Assembly: GCA_963821275.1 (NCBI GenBank)
Contig: CAWGDF010000009.1
Coordinates: 62,001 to 126,000, forward strand
Length of the DNA stretch: 64,000 bases
Direction of reading: 5' to 3'
Origin: JACVRW01 sp963821275
Lineage (GTDB): Bacteria; Actinomycetota; Thermoleophilia; Solirubrobacterales; Thermoleophilaceae
Part shown: piece after piece, positions 43,303-51,384 of the stretch
Layout: each line of letters opens with the position of its first letter
Numbering within the stretch: the first letter of the stretch is position 1
Notes under the pieces: generated by a model
What the model was told of the DNA's origin: nothing
Databases searched by the model: none
What the model saw: the letters and a program-made list of their open reading frames with translations, nothing else
Position numbers and translations under genes: made by a program

Positions 43303-43338
43303 ACCGACTGGACGGTCAGTAAGTACGAAATTAGTACT
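43303..43338. promoter_or_regulatory. Two operator-like palindromes upstream of the Cys/His protein gene
   Basis: ACCGACTG-GA-CGGTCAGT (43303-43320; 6 of 8 pairs inverted) resembles TetR-family operators, and AGTAC-N7-GTACT (43322-43338) follows directly. They sit in an unusually AT-rich stretch of the 186-nt gap. Confidence 0.45.
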
Positions 43339-43388
43339 CTCTGCGGCCCTTTCGGGGGATACGCGCGAGGAGTGGGGCAGCGCAGCAC

Positions 43389-43883
43389 TCACTCCATCGG
43401 CCGCATGAGCCAGTCCATTCGCCGGCGGGCGTAGAGGAGCGGCTCGCCCTGTCCCATCCGGCCGCCCTCGAGGTCCCCGATCAGGATCGTGTGGTCGTAG
43501 CGCACGTAGTTCTCCACCCGGCGGCAGCGCAGGTACGCGAGGGTGCCCGAGAGCTCGGGCACTCCGTCATCCCAGTGCCACTCGAGCCCCTCGAACTTGT
43601 CCTCTCGGACACGGTCGGCGAAGCGCTGAGCCAGGGCGACCTCGTCGCTGCGGAGCAGGTGGACGCCGAACCGCTCGGACTCCTCGAGGGCGCCGTGGCA
43701 GCGTGACCCGTGCCAGATCGACACGAGCAAAGAGGGCGGATGGGCGCTGAAGGAGGTGACCGAGGTGGCGCTGAGGCCACAGGGCCCGCCGTCGGGGCGG
43801 CGTGCGGTGATCACCGCCACGCCGGAGGCCAGGTGGGTCATCGACTCCCGAAACAGCTCGTGGAGCGTCGTGTCGGTGCTCAT
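43389..43883 (-). CDS. Flavin reductase domain protein
   Basis: 164 residues of the flavin reductase-like (FMN-binding split barrel) family: H-L-A-S-G-V-A-V-I-T-A, C-G-L-S-A-T-S-V-T-S-F-S-A-H-P-P and V-R-Y-D-H-T-I-L-I-G. Such proteins supply reduced flavin to a monooxygenase or bind FMN themselves. ATG 43883 overlaps the nadB stop as ATGA, so it is co-translated with L-aspartate oxidase, an FAD enzyme. No partner monooxygenase is adjacent. Confidence 0.87.
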   Translation of the reverse strand: MSTDTTLHELFRESMTHLASGVAVITARRPDGGPCGLSATSVTSFSAHPPSLLVSIWHGSRCHGALEESERFGVHLLRSDEVALAQRFADRVREDKFEGLEWHWDDGVPELSGTLAYLRCRRVENYVRYDHTILIGDLEGGRMGQGEPLLYARRRMDWLMRPME

Positions 43884-45367
43884 TCCCATCGTTCGAAGCG
43901 AGGCCGCTCGTCCCCGGCCACCAGGGTATGCATGCCGTCGAGCTCGGGATCGAGGGCAGGGCGGTCGCTGCGCTGGTGGGCGCCCCGGCTCTCCTCGCGG
44001 GCCAAGCAGGCCAGCGCGATCGAGCGCGCCAGCGGAAGCGGCTCCCGGAGGAGCTCCCGCAGCCCGTCTGCGCTCCGCCGCAAGCCGGCGTGACGCCAGA
44101 GTGCGGCGCGGGTCTGGTCGCTCGGCAGGCTGGAGGGCGCCGAGCCCGGATCTGCCGGGTGGGGCGCGACCGCCGGCTCGCTGCAGGCGGCCAGCGCGGC
44201 CCGGCGCCCGAACACGAAGCACTCGGCCAGCGAGTTCGAGGCGAGCCGGTTGGCGCCGTGCAGCCCGGTGCACGCGCTTTCGCCGACCGCGTAGAGGGCC
44301 GGCACCGGCGAGCGCCCGTCCAGGTCCACCGCCACTCCGCCCATCGTGTAGTGGGCAGCGGGGGCCACCGGGACCGGCTCGCGGGCGGGGTCGATCCCCA
44401 CGTCCGCCAGCGTCGCGGCGATGTTGGGGAAGCGGGCGAGGTCCACGCCGCGCAGGTCCAGGCCGACCGCGCGCTCGCCGCTCTCCTGCAGCTCCTCGTC
44501 GATGGCGAGGGCCACCTCGTCCCGGGGCGACAGCTCGTCCACGAAGCGCTCCCCCTGGGCGTTGAGGAGCTTGGCTCCCTCGCCCCGCACCGCCTCCGTG
44601 ATCAGAAAGCCGTCCCGTGGGCCGTCATGGCGCAGGGCGGTGGGGTGGAACTGCATGAACTCGAGGTCGGCCAGTGCGGCGCCGGCCTCAAGCGCAAGCG
44701 CCAGGCCGGCGCCGACCGCCCCGCGCGGGTTGGTGGTGCGCTCCCACAGCGCTGCCATCCCGCCCGTGGCGAGGACCACGGCCCGCGTCGCCGCCACCAG
44801 CACATGATCCCCGCGACGCGAGCGGGCGCCGAGGCCGGCGCAGCGCCCTTCCGCGACCGCCAGCCCGGTGGCCACAAAGGGCTCCAGCACGCGGATGCCA
44901 TCGTGGATGGCGGCCTGCGCCGAGAGATCGCGGGTTATGCGGCGCCCGGTCGCGGCGCCACCCGCGTGCACGACGCGGCGCCGGGAGTGGCCGCCCTCGA
45001 GCCCGAGGGCCAGATGGCCGTCGCGGTCCGCGTCGAAGCGAACGCCCAGTTCCTGGAGGTCATGAACGCGCGCCGGGGACTCCTCGGCTAGCACACGCAC
45101 TGCGCTCGGGCACGCCAGCTCGCGCCCCGCGGCGAGCGTGTCCTCTGCGTGCCGGGCTGGCGAATCGTCTGCCGCCAGCGCCGCGGCGATGCCCCCCTGA
45201 GCCCAGTAGCTCGCGGTCTGGGCCAGCGGCGAGCGGCTGACCAGCGTCACGTGCGCTCCAGCCGTCGCGGCCACCAACGCCGCGTAGAGGCCGGCGGCGC
45301 CGGCGCCCACCACTGCGACGTCGGTGCGGAGGGGCTCGAGCAGGGGCCGGTACGGTATCGGCCGCAT
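43880..45367 (-). CDS. nadB: L-aspartate oxidase
   Basis: 495 residues. FAD Rossmann motif V-V-G-A-G-A-A-G-L-Y, catalytic region S-Y-W-A-Q-G-G-I-A and E-F-M-Q-F-H-P-T-A-L identify NadB, which oxidises L-aspartate to iminoaspartate in de novo NAD synthesis. nadA and nadC are not in the window. The ATG (45367-45365) overlaps the ATG of the divergent deacetylase gene in the string CATG, so the two genes have almost no 5' leader; an internal start a few codons later is possible. Confidence 0.93.
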   Translation of the reverse strand: MRPIPYRPLLEPLRTDVAVVGAGAAGLYAALVAATAGAHVTLVSRSPLAQTASYWAQGGIAAALAADDSPARHAEDTLAAGRELACPSAVRVLAEESPARVHDLQELGVRFDADRDGHLALGLEGGHSRRRVVHAGGAATGRRITRDLSAQAAIHDGIRVLEPFVATGLAVAEGRCAGLGARSRRGDHVLVAATRAVVLATGGMAALWERTTNPRGAVGAGLALALEAGAALADLEFMQFHPTALRHDGPRDGFLITEAVRGEGAKLLNAQGERFVDELSPRDEVALAIDEELQESGERAVGLDLRGVDLARFPNIAATLADVGIDPAREPVPVAPAAHYTMGGVAVDLDGRSPVPALYAVGESACTGLHGANRLASNSLAECFVFGRRAALAACSEPAVAPHPADPGSAPSSLPSDQTRAALWRHAGLRRSADGLRELLREPLPLARSIALACLAREESRGAHQRSDRPALDPELDGMHTLVAGDERPRFERWE

Positions 45368-46367
45368 GCCCGTCTACTTCCATCACGCCTCCTCGCTCCG
45401 GCACGACACCGGCTTCGGCCACCCCGAGCGTGCGGACCGCATCCGCGCGGTGGAAGGTGAGCTGGAGCGCCGGGACTGGCTCGGCTGGGAGCGGCGCCAG
45501 GCGCCCCGTGCCACGGAGGAGCAGCTGCTCAGCGTGCATCCGCCGGAGCACGTGGAAACCGTGCGCGCGCTCAGCTCACGCGGCGGGGCATTCGACCTGG
45601 ACACGCCTCTGAGCGAGGGCTCGTGGGAGTCGGCGCTGCATGCGGCGGGCGGCGCCTGCGCGCTGGTCGAGACGCTGCTGTCCGACGGCGAGCGCACCGG
45701 CTTCTCGGCGCTGCGTCCTCCTGGCCACCATGCCGAGCCGACCCGGGGCATGGGCTTCTGCCTGTTCGGCAACGTGGCGATCGCATCCCGCCACGCGCTC
45801 GATTCCCTCGGCGCGGAGCGCGTGTTCATCCTGGACTGGGACGTCCACCACGGCAACGGCACCAACCGGATGTTCTATGACTCGCGCGAGGTGCTGTTCG
45901 CGAGCATCCACCAGTGGCCGTTCTATCCGGGCACCGGAAGGCTCGACGAGGTGGGGACGGGGGCCGGAGAGGGGTTCTCCCTGAACCTGCCGGTGCCGGG
46001 CGGCAGCGGCGCGGACGTGTTCCTCTCTCTGCTCGAGCACGTGGCGGAGCCGGCCGCCCGGCAGTTCCGCCCCGACCTCATCCTGCTCTCGGCGGGCTTC
46101 GACGCCCACCGGGCCGACCCCGTCGGGGGCTGCAGCCTCGACACTTCCACCTACGGCGAGCTGGGGCGGCGGGCACGAGCGCTCGCCGATGAGCTCGGCG
46201 TCCCCGTGGGCGCCGTGCTGGAGGGCGGATACGACCTCGATGCGCTGGCGGGATCGGTGGCCGCGCTCATGGAGGGCCTGGAGCAGGGGGGCACGCCGCA
46301 GGAGGCCGGCCACCACGCACTGGCCGAGGCGGCCGTGGAGCGGCTCGGCCGTTACTGGGAGCTCTGA
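45366..46367 (+). CDS. Histone deacetylase family amidohydrolase (acetoin utilization/polyamine type)
   Basis: 333 residues. The zinc site is intact: R-P-P-G-H-H-A, W-D-V-H-H-G-N-G-T and S-A-G-F-D-A-H, followed by the closing E-G-G-Y. Bacterial members deacetylate small molecules such as acetylpolyamines, or proteins such as acetyl-CoA synthetase. ATG 45366 overlaps the nadB ATG head-to-head. The 3' end overlaps the glycosyltransferase gene by 16 bp. Substrate unknown. Confidence 0.9.
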   Translation: MPVYFHHASSLRHDTGFGHPERADRIRAVEGELERRDWLGWERRQAPRATEEQLLSVHPPEHVETVRALSSRGGAFDLDTPLSEGSWESALHAAGGACALVETLLSDGERTGFSALRPPGHHAEPTRGMGFCLFGNVAIASRHALDSLGAERVFILDWDVHHGNGTNRMFYDSREVLFASIHQWPFYPGTGRLDEVGTGAGEGFSLNLPVPGGSGADVFLSLLEHVAEPAARQFRPDLILLSAGFDAHRADPVGGCSLDTSTYGELGRRARALADELGVPVGAVLEGGYDLDALAGSVAALMEGLEQGGTPQEAGHHALAEAAVERLGRYWEL

Positions 46368-47350
46368 CCCAGGAGCGCCTGCTCGACCACGCGCTGGATG
46401 CCCGCCCGCCGCCGCTCCATCGGGAAGCGGTCGAGGATGCGCTGGCGCGCCTTCCGCGCGCCCTCCGGTCCCAGCTCCAGGGCGCGGCGGACGCCGGCGG
46501 CCACCTCCTGGGGCCGCTGCGATTCGATCAGCACACCCGCGTCGCCCACCACCTCGGGCATCGCGGTGACGTTCACGACCACGGGCACACAGCCGGCCAG
46601 CATGGCCTCGGCGACCGCCAGGCCGAAACCCTCGTGGCGTGAGGCCTGCACGTACACGGCCGCGGAGCGGTAGCGCTCCTGCAGATCGGCGTCGGAGAGC
46701 CAGCCGGTGAGCTCGACGTTGGAAGGGGCCAAGGCCCTCAGCTCGCCGATGGCGTCGTCGAGCCACTTCCCGGCGAACACGAACTGGACGTCGGGCAGCT
46801 CGGCCGCGGCCTGCACGAAGGGGATCTGGCCCTTCTGCACCAGCGTGGTCCGGTCGATAGCCCCCACGGTGAGCGCCTCGCGGCGTTTCTCGCCCGGGGG
46901 CCCGCCGAAAGGGTCGGGCACGCCGTGATGGACCACGGTCACGCGGGCTGGAGGGATCGGGGTGTTGCGCTCGATCTCCGCGAGGCTGTAGTCCGAGTTC
47001 GTGATCAGCCGGCCGGCGCGGCGCATGATCCAGCGGCTCGCCCAGCGGCGCAGGCCCCCGCGCTGGTGCCCATAGCCGATGTCGGGCATGTCGGCGGTGT
47101 CGAAGCCCCCGATCACCAGCACCGATGGCTTGCGCAGCAACCAGGCGAGCGTGATCGGGAGGAACGTGTGCCACGACGCGAACCAGCCGAACACCAGGTC
47201 GGCCCGCAGCACGCCCCGGACGACCTTCAGTGGATGGGGCAGGCGACCGGGCTGGTACAGGTCCTCGACCTCATGGCGCTCGGCGAGGATGGCCCGGTCG
47301 ATCTCCACGAAGCTCGCCTTGCGGCTGTGCGCGTAGAGGATCCGGGTCAC
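46352..47350 (-). CDS. Glycosyltransferase family 4 protein
   Basis: 332 residues, GT-B fold. The C-terminal donor site E-G-F-G-L-A-V-A-E-A-M (E-x7-E) is present, and R-T-T-L-V-Q-K-G is the phosphate-binding loop. Transfers a sugar from a nucleotide donor, probably for a cell-surface glycan. GTG 47350 overlaps the asnB stop (GTGA); asnB-type amidotransferases next to glycosyltransferases often belong to polysaccharide or glycolipid clusters. Confidence 0.87.
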   Translation of the reverse strand: MTRILYAHSRKASFVEIDRAILAERHEVEDLYQPGRLPHPLKVVRGVLRADLVFGWFASWHTFLPITLAWLLRKPSVLVIGGFDTADMPDIGYGHQRGGLRRWASRWIMRRAGRLITNSDYSLAEIERNTPIPPARVTVVHHGVPDPFGGPPGEKRREALTVGAIDRTTLVQKGQIPFVQAAAELPDVQFVFAGKWLDDAIGELRALAPSNVELTGWLSDADLQERYRSAAVYVQASRHEGFGLAVAEAMLAGCVPVVVNVTAMPEVVGDAGVLIESQRPQEVAAGVRRALELGPEGARKARQRILDRFPMERRRAGIQRVVEQALLGQSSQ

Positions 47351-49227
47351 GCGGCCACGGGCTCCCGCGCCTCCACGAACGCGGCGTGCCACTCGGACAG
47401 CTCCAGCAGGCAGTAGAGCACGGCCTTGTGGTCGGCCCGTCCGCGCCGGTGCTCGTCCACCAGGCGGGCCACGGCCGCGGGGGCGACCAGCTCGGCCAGC
47501 GCCGACCCGGCTGCGTAGCGGGCCCGGACCTCCTGTCCCAGGGAGCTCCGGAACCAGTCGTCGTAGGGGGTGGAGAAGCCGTGCTTGGGCCGCTCGGCCA
47601 GGCCGGGAGGGAGCAGCCGTTCCATGGCCATCCGCTGCAGCCGCTTGCCGGCCCGCGGACGGATCCGCGCGCGAGCCGGGATGCGCTCGACGAAGCCCAT
47701 CAGCTCCAGGTCAAGGAAAGGCACGCGCAGCTCGAGCCCGGCGGCCATCGAGGCCTTGTCGTTGCACAGCAGGATCCCGTCGGGCAGGAACATGCGGGTG
47801 TCGAGGTAGAGCGCCTGCTCGAGCAGGTCGCGGCCCTGGGTGTCCTCGAGGATGCCGCGGGCCGTGGCCAGGCGCTCGTCCCGAGCCTCGTCGCCGCGCC
47901 CGCCGAGGAGCGCCGTCCGCAGCGGCAGGTCGGTGATCTCCACCAGCCGCAGGAGGCGCTCGGCGTCGCCTCGGCCGCCGAGGAGGTGGGCGGCACGGCG
48001 GGCCCGGGCGGCTCGCGGCAGCGCCCGGGCCAGCGCGGCCGCCGGGGCGGCGGCGGCGGCCGGGACCAGCCGGAGCGGGCTCATCAGGGCGGCGGCCTGG
48101 TGGCGGCCGTAGCCGCCGTGCGGCTCGTCGGCGCCCTGGCCGGCCAGCACCACCTTCACGTCCTCCGCGGCGAAGTGGGAGAGCTGCATCAACGCGGGCG
48201 CGCTGGGGATCCCGCAGGGCTCCTCGAGCCGTGGGACCGCGCGGGCGAGCTCGCTCAGGAAGTCGGTCTCGGCCATCGCGGTGTCGTGGTGGTCGGTGCC
48301 GATCAGACGCGCGCTCTCCGCCGCGTACGCGCGCTCGTCGAGCGTGTCGCCGTGGCCGGGAAAGCCGATCGTGAAGGTGGCCGGGCGCGCGTGTGAGCGC
48401 TCGGCCATCGCGGCCACCACGGCGGCCGAATCGACCCCGCCCGAGAGGAAGGCGCCGTACGGGACGTCGGACATCATCTGGCGCTCCACGGCGTCCGCGA
48501 AGCGCTCGGCGAGCTGGTCGGCGAGCTCGTCGTCGGAGAGGCCTTCGTACGCTCTGCCCGGTGGCTGGCGCCAGCTCTCAATCCGCGGCGCAGCACCTGC
48601 TTCGGCGATCAGCGTCGAGGCAGCCGGAAGCTTGCTGATCCCCTGGAAGAGCGTCCGCGGCGCAGGTACGAAGCGGCAGGCGAGGTAGTGGTCGAGCGCC
48701 AGCCGGTCGACGGCCGCGCGGATCTTCAGCGCCGAGAGCAGGGCGCCGATCTCCGATGCCAGCGCCACGCGGCGTCCGTCGCTCCACCAGTAGAGCGGCT
48801 TTACTCCGAACTGGTCGCGGGCGGCCACGAGGCGCTGTCTGCGCGCGTCCCAGAGGGCGAACGCGAAGATCCCGCTGAGGTGGCGCACGCAGTCCCGACC
48901 GTGCTCCTCGTAGGCGTGCACCACCGCCTCCGAGTCTGACCCGGTGGCGAAGCGGTGGCCCGCGGCCTCCAGCGCGGCACGCAGCTCACGGTGGTTGTAG
49001 ATCTCGCCGTTGACGATCGCGGTGACCTGGCCGTCCTCCGAGTCGAGCGGCTGATCGCCGCCCGCAACGTCGATGATGGCCAGCCGGGTGTGGGCCAGGA
49101 GGGCGGGCCCAATGCGCCTCACGGCCTGGCCGTCGGGTCCCCGGTGACGCAGCGCCTCGACCATCCGCCGGCCCTCGCCGGCCCCCGCCGCCCCGTCCGG
49201 GTCGAGGATCGCTCCGATCCCGCACAT
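47347..49227 (-). CDS. asnB: Asparagine synthase (glutamine-hydrolysing)
   Basis: 626 residues. Starts M-C-G-I-G, giving the N-terminal Cys nucleophile of class II glutaminases, and contains the P-loop L-S-G-G-V-D-S-A near residue 265 of the synthetase domain. Makes asparagine from aspartate, or amidates a sugar or peptide carboxylate when in surface-glycan operons. ATG 49227. Co-translated with the glycosyltransferase. Which role applies is not clear. Confidence 0.91.
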   Translation of the reverse strand: MCGIGAILDPDGAAGAGEGRRMVEALRHRGPDGQAVRRIGPALLAHTRLAIIDVAGGDQPLDSEDGQVTAIVNGEIYNHRELRAALEAAGHRFATGSDSEAVVHAYEEHGRDCVRHLSGIFAFALWDARRQRLVAARDQFGVKPLYWWSDGRRVALASEIGALLSALKIRAAVDRLALDHYLACRFVPAPRTLFQGISKLPAASTLIAEAGAAPRIESWRQPPGRAYEGLSDDELADQLAERFADAVERQMMSDVPYGAFLSGGVDSAAVVAAMAERSHARPATFTIGFPGHGDTLDERAYAAESARLIGTDHHDTAMAETDFLSELARAVPRLEEPCGIPSAPALMQLSHFAAEDVKVVLAGQGADEPHGGYGRHQAAALMSPLRLVPAAAAAPAAALARALPRAARARRAAHLLGGRGDAERLLRLVEITDLPLRTALLGGRGDEARDERLATARGILEDTQGRDLLEQALYLDTRMFLPDGILLCNDKASMAAGLELRVPFLDLELMGFVERIPARARIRPRAGKRLQRMAMERLLPPGLAERPKHGFSTPYDDWFRSSLGQEVRARYAAGSALAELVAPAAVARLVDEHRRGRADHKAVLYCLLELSEWHAAFVEAREPVAA

Positions 49228-49254
49228 GGGCGCTGATCATGGCAGGGGGCCAAG

Positions 49255-49272
49255 TTGTCACACACTTGTCAC
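49255..49272 (+). promoter_or_regulatory. Direct repeat TTGTCAC x2 upstream of pilin gene
   Basis: TTGTCAC at 49255-49261 and 49266-49272, an 11-bp period (one helical turn), placed 77-94 nt before the Flp pilin ATG and 28 nt before the divergent asnB ATG. Candidate response-regulator or -35 region site. Confidence 0.4.
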
Positions 49273-49348
49273 TCCCAGGTCTGGAGCCGTGCGCCGGCCC
49301 GGCGGAGCATCCGTCTGGCTCGCAACCAAACCGAGGGAGGAAAGATCG

Positions 49349-49567
49349 ATGTACCGCCTGATGGGACGTGTCCACGCGGCGCTGTCGGCGCTCCGACGCG
49401 AGGCCGGACAGGGCACCGTGGAGTACGTGGCGTTGATCCTGCTGGTCGCGCTCGTGATGGCCGGCGTGATCGCAGCGATGAAGGGCTTCAAGACCGACGA
49501 GGGCCAGGAGCTAGGCGACGTGATAATCGGCAAGATCAAGGACGCGGTGAGGAAAGTGCAGTTCTAG
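49349..49567 (+). CDS. Flp/Fap-type pilin
   Basis: 72 residues. Prepilin peptidase site G20-Q21 with G-T-V-E-Y following (Glu at +5), then a hydrophobic helix (V-A-L-I-L-L-V-A-L-V-M-A-G-V-I-A-A-M). Typical of tight-adherence (Tad) pilins. A strong GAGGGAGG ribosome-binding site precedes ATG 49349, expected for a structural protein. No tad assembly genes are in the window. Upstream sits a TTGTCAC direct repeat. Confidence 0.85.
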   Translation: MYRLMGRVHAALSALRREAGQGTVEYVALILLVALVMAGVIAAMKGFKTDEGQELGDVIIGKIKDAVRKVQF

Positions 49568-49789
49568 GCGCGGGCCCCGCTTGTGATGCTCCTGGCGCCG
49601 CCCGCGAACGGGCAGCGGGGTAGGAGGCCGGGGTCCCCGCCCGCCACGGCCGTTTGGGTGCCGTCCTGGTTCGACCCGCTGGGGGCGACCGAAACGGCCC
49701 AGCGCCTCGTGGCTCCGCACCCCTCGAAACCCGGGTGGCCGGCCACGGGCGGGCGGCTCCCGCCCCGCAGCGTGCCACCATTCGCGCCC
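49568..49789. other. 222-nt non-coding, hairpin-rich gap between pilin and murI
   Basis: No reading frame looks coding before GTG 49790. Several stems are possible, the clearest being CGCTGGG (49677-49683) with CCCAGCG (49698-49704). It may hold the pilin terminator and the murI promoter; neither is obvious. Confidence 0.35.
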
Positions 49790-50636
49790 GTGGCCTCCTC
49801 CGAGAGATCGCTGCCCGTCGCCGTCTTCGACTCCGGGGTCGGCGGCCTGACCGTCCTGCACGAGTGCCTCGTGTCGCTGCCGCACGAGGACTTCACCTAT
49901 CTCGGGGACACCGCCCGCTTTCCGTACGGCGACCGCTCCGCCGAGGAGCTGCTCGCGTTCGCGCGGGAGCTCGCGGGCATCCTGGTCGCCCGCGGGGCGA
50001 AGCTGCTCGTGGTGGCCTGCAACTCGGCCACCGCCGCCGCGCTGCCCGCGCTGCGGGCGGAGCTCGAGCGACAGAGTGCCGGTGGTCGGGGTCGTGGAGC
50101 CGGAGTCGCGGCTGGCCGCGGCCGCCTCCCGCAACGGCAGGGTCGGCCTGCTGGCCACGCCGGCCACTGTCGCGAGCGGCGCCTACGCCCGCGCGCTGGC
50201 GGCAGCGTCGCCGGGGGCGGAGCTGCACGCCGTTGCCTCGGCGGAGCTCGCGCCCCTCATCCAGGCGGGCGGCGAGGTGGACGGACGTGTGGTGGCCTGC
50301 GTCGAAGGGCTCTGCCGGCCGCTGCGGGCAGCCGCTGTGGACACAGTGATCCTGGGCTGCACGCACTACCCGCTCATCCGGCCGGTCCTGCAGCGCGAGC
50401 TTGGCCGCGGCGTGACGATCGTGAGCTCGGGAGAGGCCATCGCGGGCGAGGTCGAGCGGTGGCTGCGCGAGACCGATCGGGAGGCCGATGAGCGCCGCCG
50501 CGGCAGCTATCGCTTCCTGGCCAGCGGCGACCCCGACGACTTCCGTCGGCTCGGCATCCGCTTCCTGCAGCTGCCGATCGACGGCGTGGAGCAGGTGCCG
50601 GTGCGAGAGCCGGCGCGTGGCCGGAGGGCGGCGTGA
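49790..50636 (+). pseudogene. murI: Glutamate racemase, interrupted by one frameshift
   Basis: MurI makes D-glutamate for peptidoglycan. The N-terminal half (A-V-F-D-S-G-V-G-G-L-T-V near residue 11, V-A-C-N-S-A-T-A with catalytic Cys) reads in one frame up to about 50070. The rest (V-P-V-V-G-V-V-E-P, G-C-T-H-Y-P-L with the second Cys) continues in the frame one base later, from 50076. Removing one base in the string GAGCGACAGAGTG would give a full-length enzyme. Since MurI is normally essential, a sequencing or assembly insertion is the simplest reading. The stop overlaps the rph start (GTGA). Confidence 0.88.
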
Positions 50637-51370
50637 GCGACGCGACCCGCAGCGACGGGCGCGCGCCCGGCGACCTGCGCGAGGTCGCGATCCACCCCGG
50701 ATTCGTGCGCACGGCCACCGGCTCGGCGCTGATCGAGTGCGGCGGCACGCGCGTGATCTGCACGGCCACGGTGGAGGACGCGGTTCCGCGCTGGATGGCC
50801 GGCCAGGGGAGGGGCTGGGTCACGGCCGAGTACGGCATGCTGCCCGCGTCGACCGGGGAGCGGAAGCGGCGTGACGTCTCGAAGGGCCGGCCGGACGGGC
50901 GAACGGTCGAGATCCAGCGCCTGATAGGGCGCGCCCTTCGCGGAGTCGTGGACTTCCGGGGGCTTGGCGAGCGGACGGTCTGGATCGACTGCGACGTCCT
51001 GGAGGCCGACGGCGGCACCCGCTGCGCGGCCATCAGCGGCGGCTACGTGGCTCTCGAGCTCGCCCTCGCCCGGGTCGTGGCCGAGGGCAAGCTGGACGCG
51101 CTTCCACTGAACCAGTCGATCGCCGCGGTCTCGTGCGGCGTGGTCGACGGCCGTGCGCTGCTTGACCTCGACTACTCCGAGGACTCGCGCGCGGAGGTGG
51201 ACGCCAACGTGGTGATGACCGGCGACGGCGGCCTGGTCGAGGTGCAGGCGACCGCCGAGCGGACGCCGCTCTCGCGCGCCTCTCTGGACGAGCTGCTGGC
51301 TCTGGCGGCCGACGGGATCGACCGCATGCGCGCCGCCCAGGAGGATGCGGTGGCGGCCGCCGCTCGCTGA
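50633..51370 (+). CDS. rph: Ribonuclease PH
   Basis: 245 residues. Phosphorolytic 3' exonuclease that trims tRNA. Family blocks: S-D-G-R-A-P-G-D-L-R, V-T-A-E-Y-G-M-L-P, R-T-V-E-I-Q-R-L-I-G-R-A-L-R and D-C-D-V-L-E-A-D-G-G-T-R. GTG 50633 overlaps the murI stop. The rph-rdgB order that follows is a common conserved pair. Confidence 0.95.
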   Translation: MSDATRSDGRAPGDLREVAIHPGFVRTATGSALIECGGTRVICTATVEDAVPRWMAGQGRGWVTAEYGMLPASTGERKRRDVSKGRPDGRTVEIQRLIGRALRGVVDFRGLGERTVWIDCDVLEADGGTRCAAISGGYVALELALARVVAEGKLDALPLNQSIAAVSCGVVDGRALLDLDYSEDSRAEVDANVVMTGDGGLVEVQATAERTPLSRASLDELLALAADGIDRMRAAQEDAVAAAAR

Positions 51371-51384
51371 GGACGTCCCCCGAC

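Noticed and set aside
49668..49677. GGTTCGACCC, resembling a tRNA T-arm loop
   Set aside because: The flanking bases do not form a T-stem, and no acceptor or anticodon stem can be built around it.
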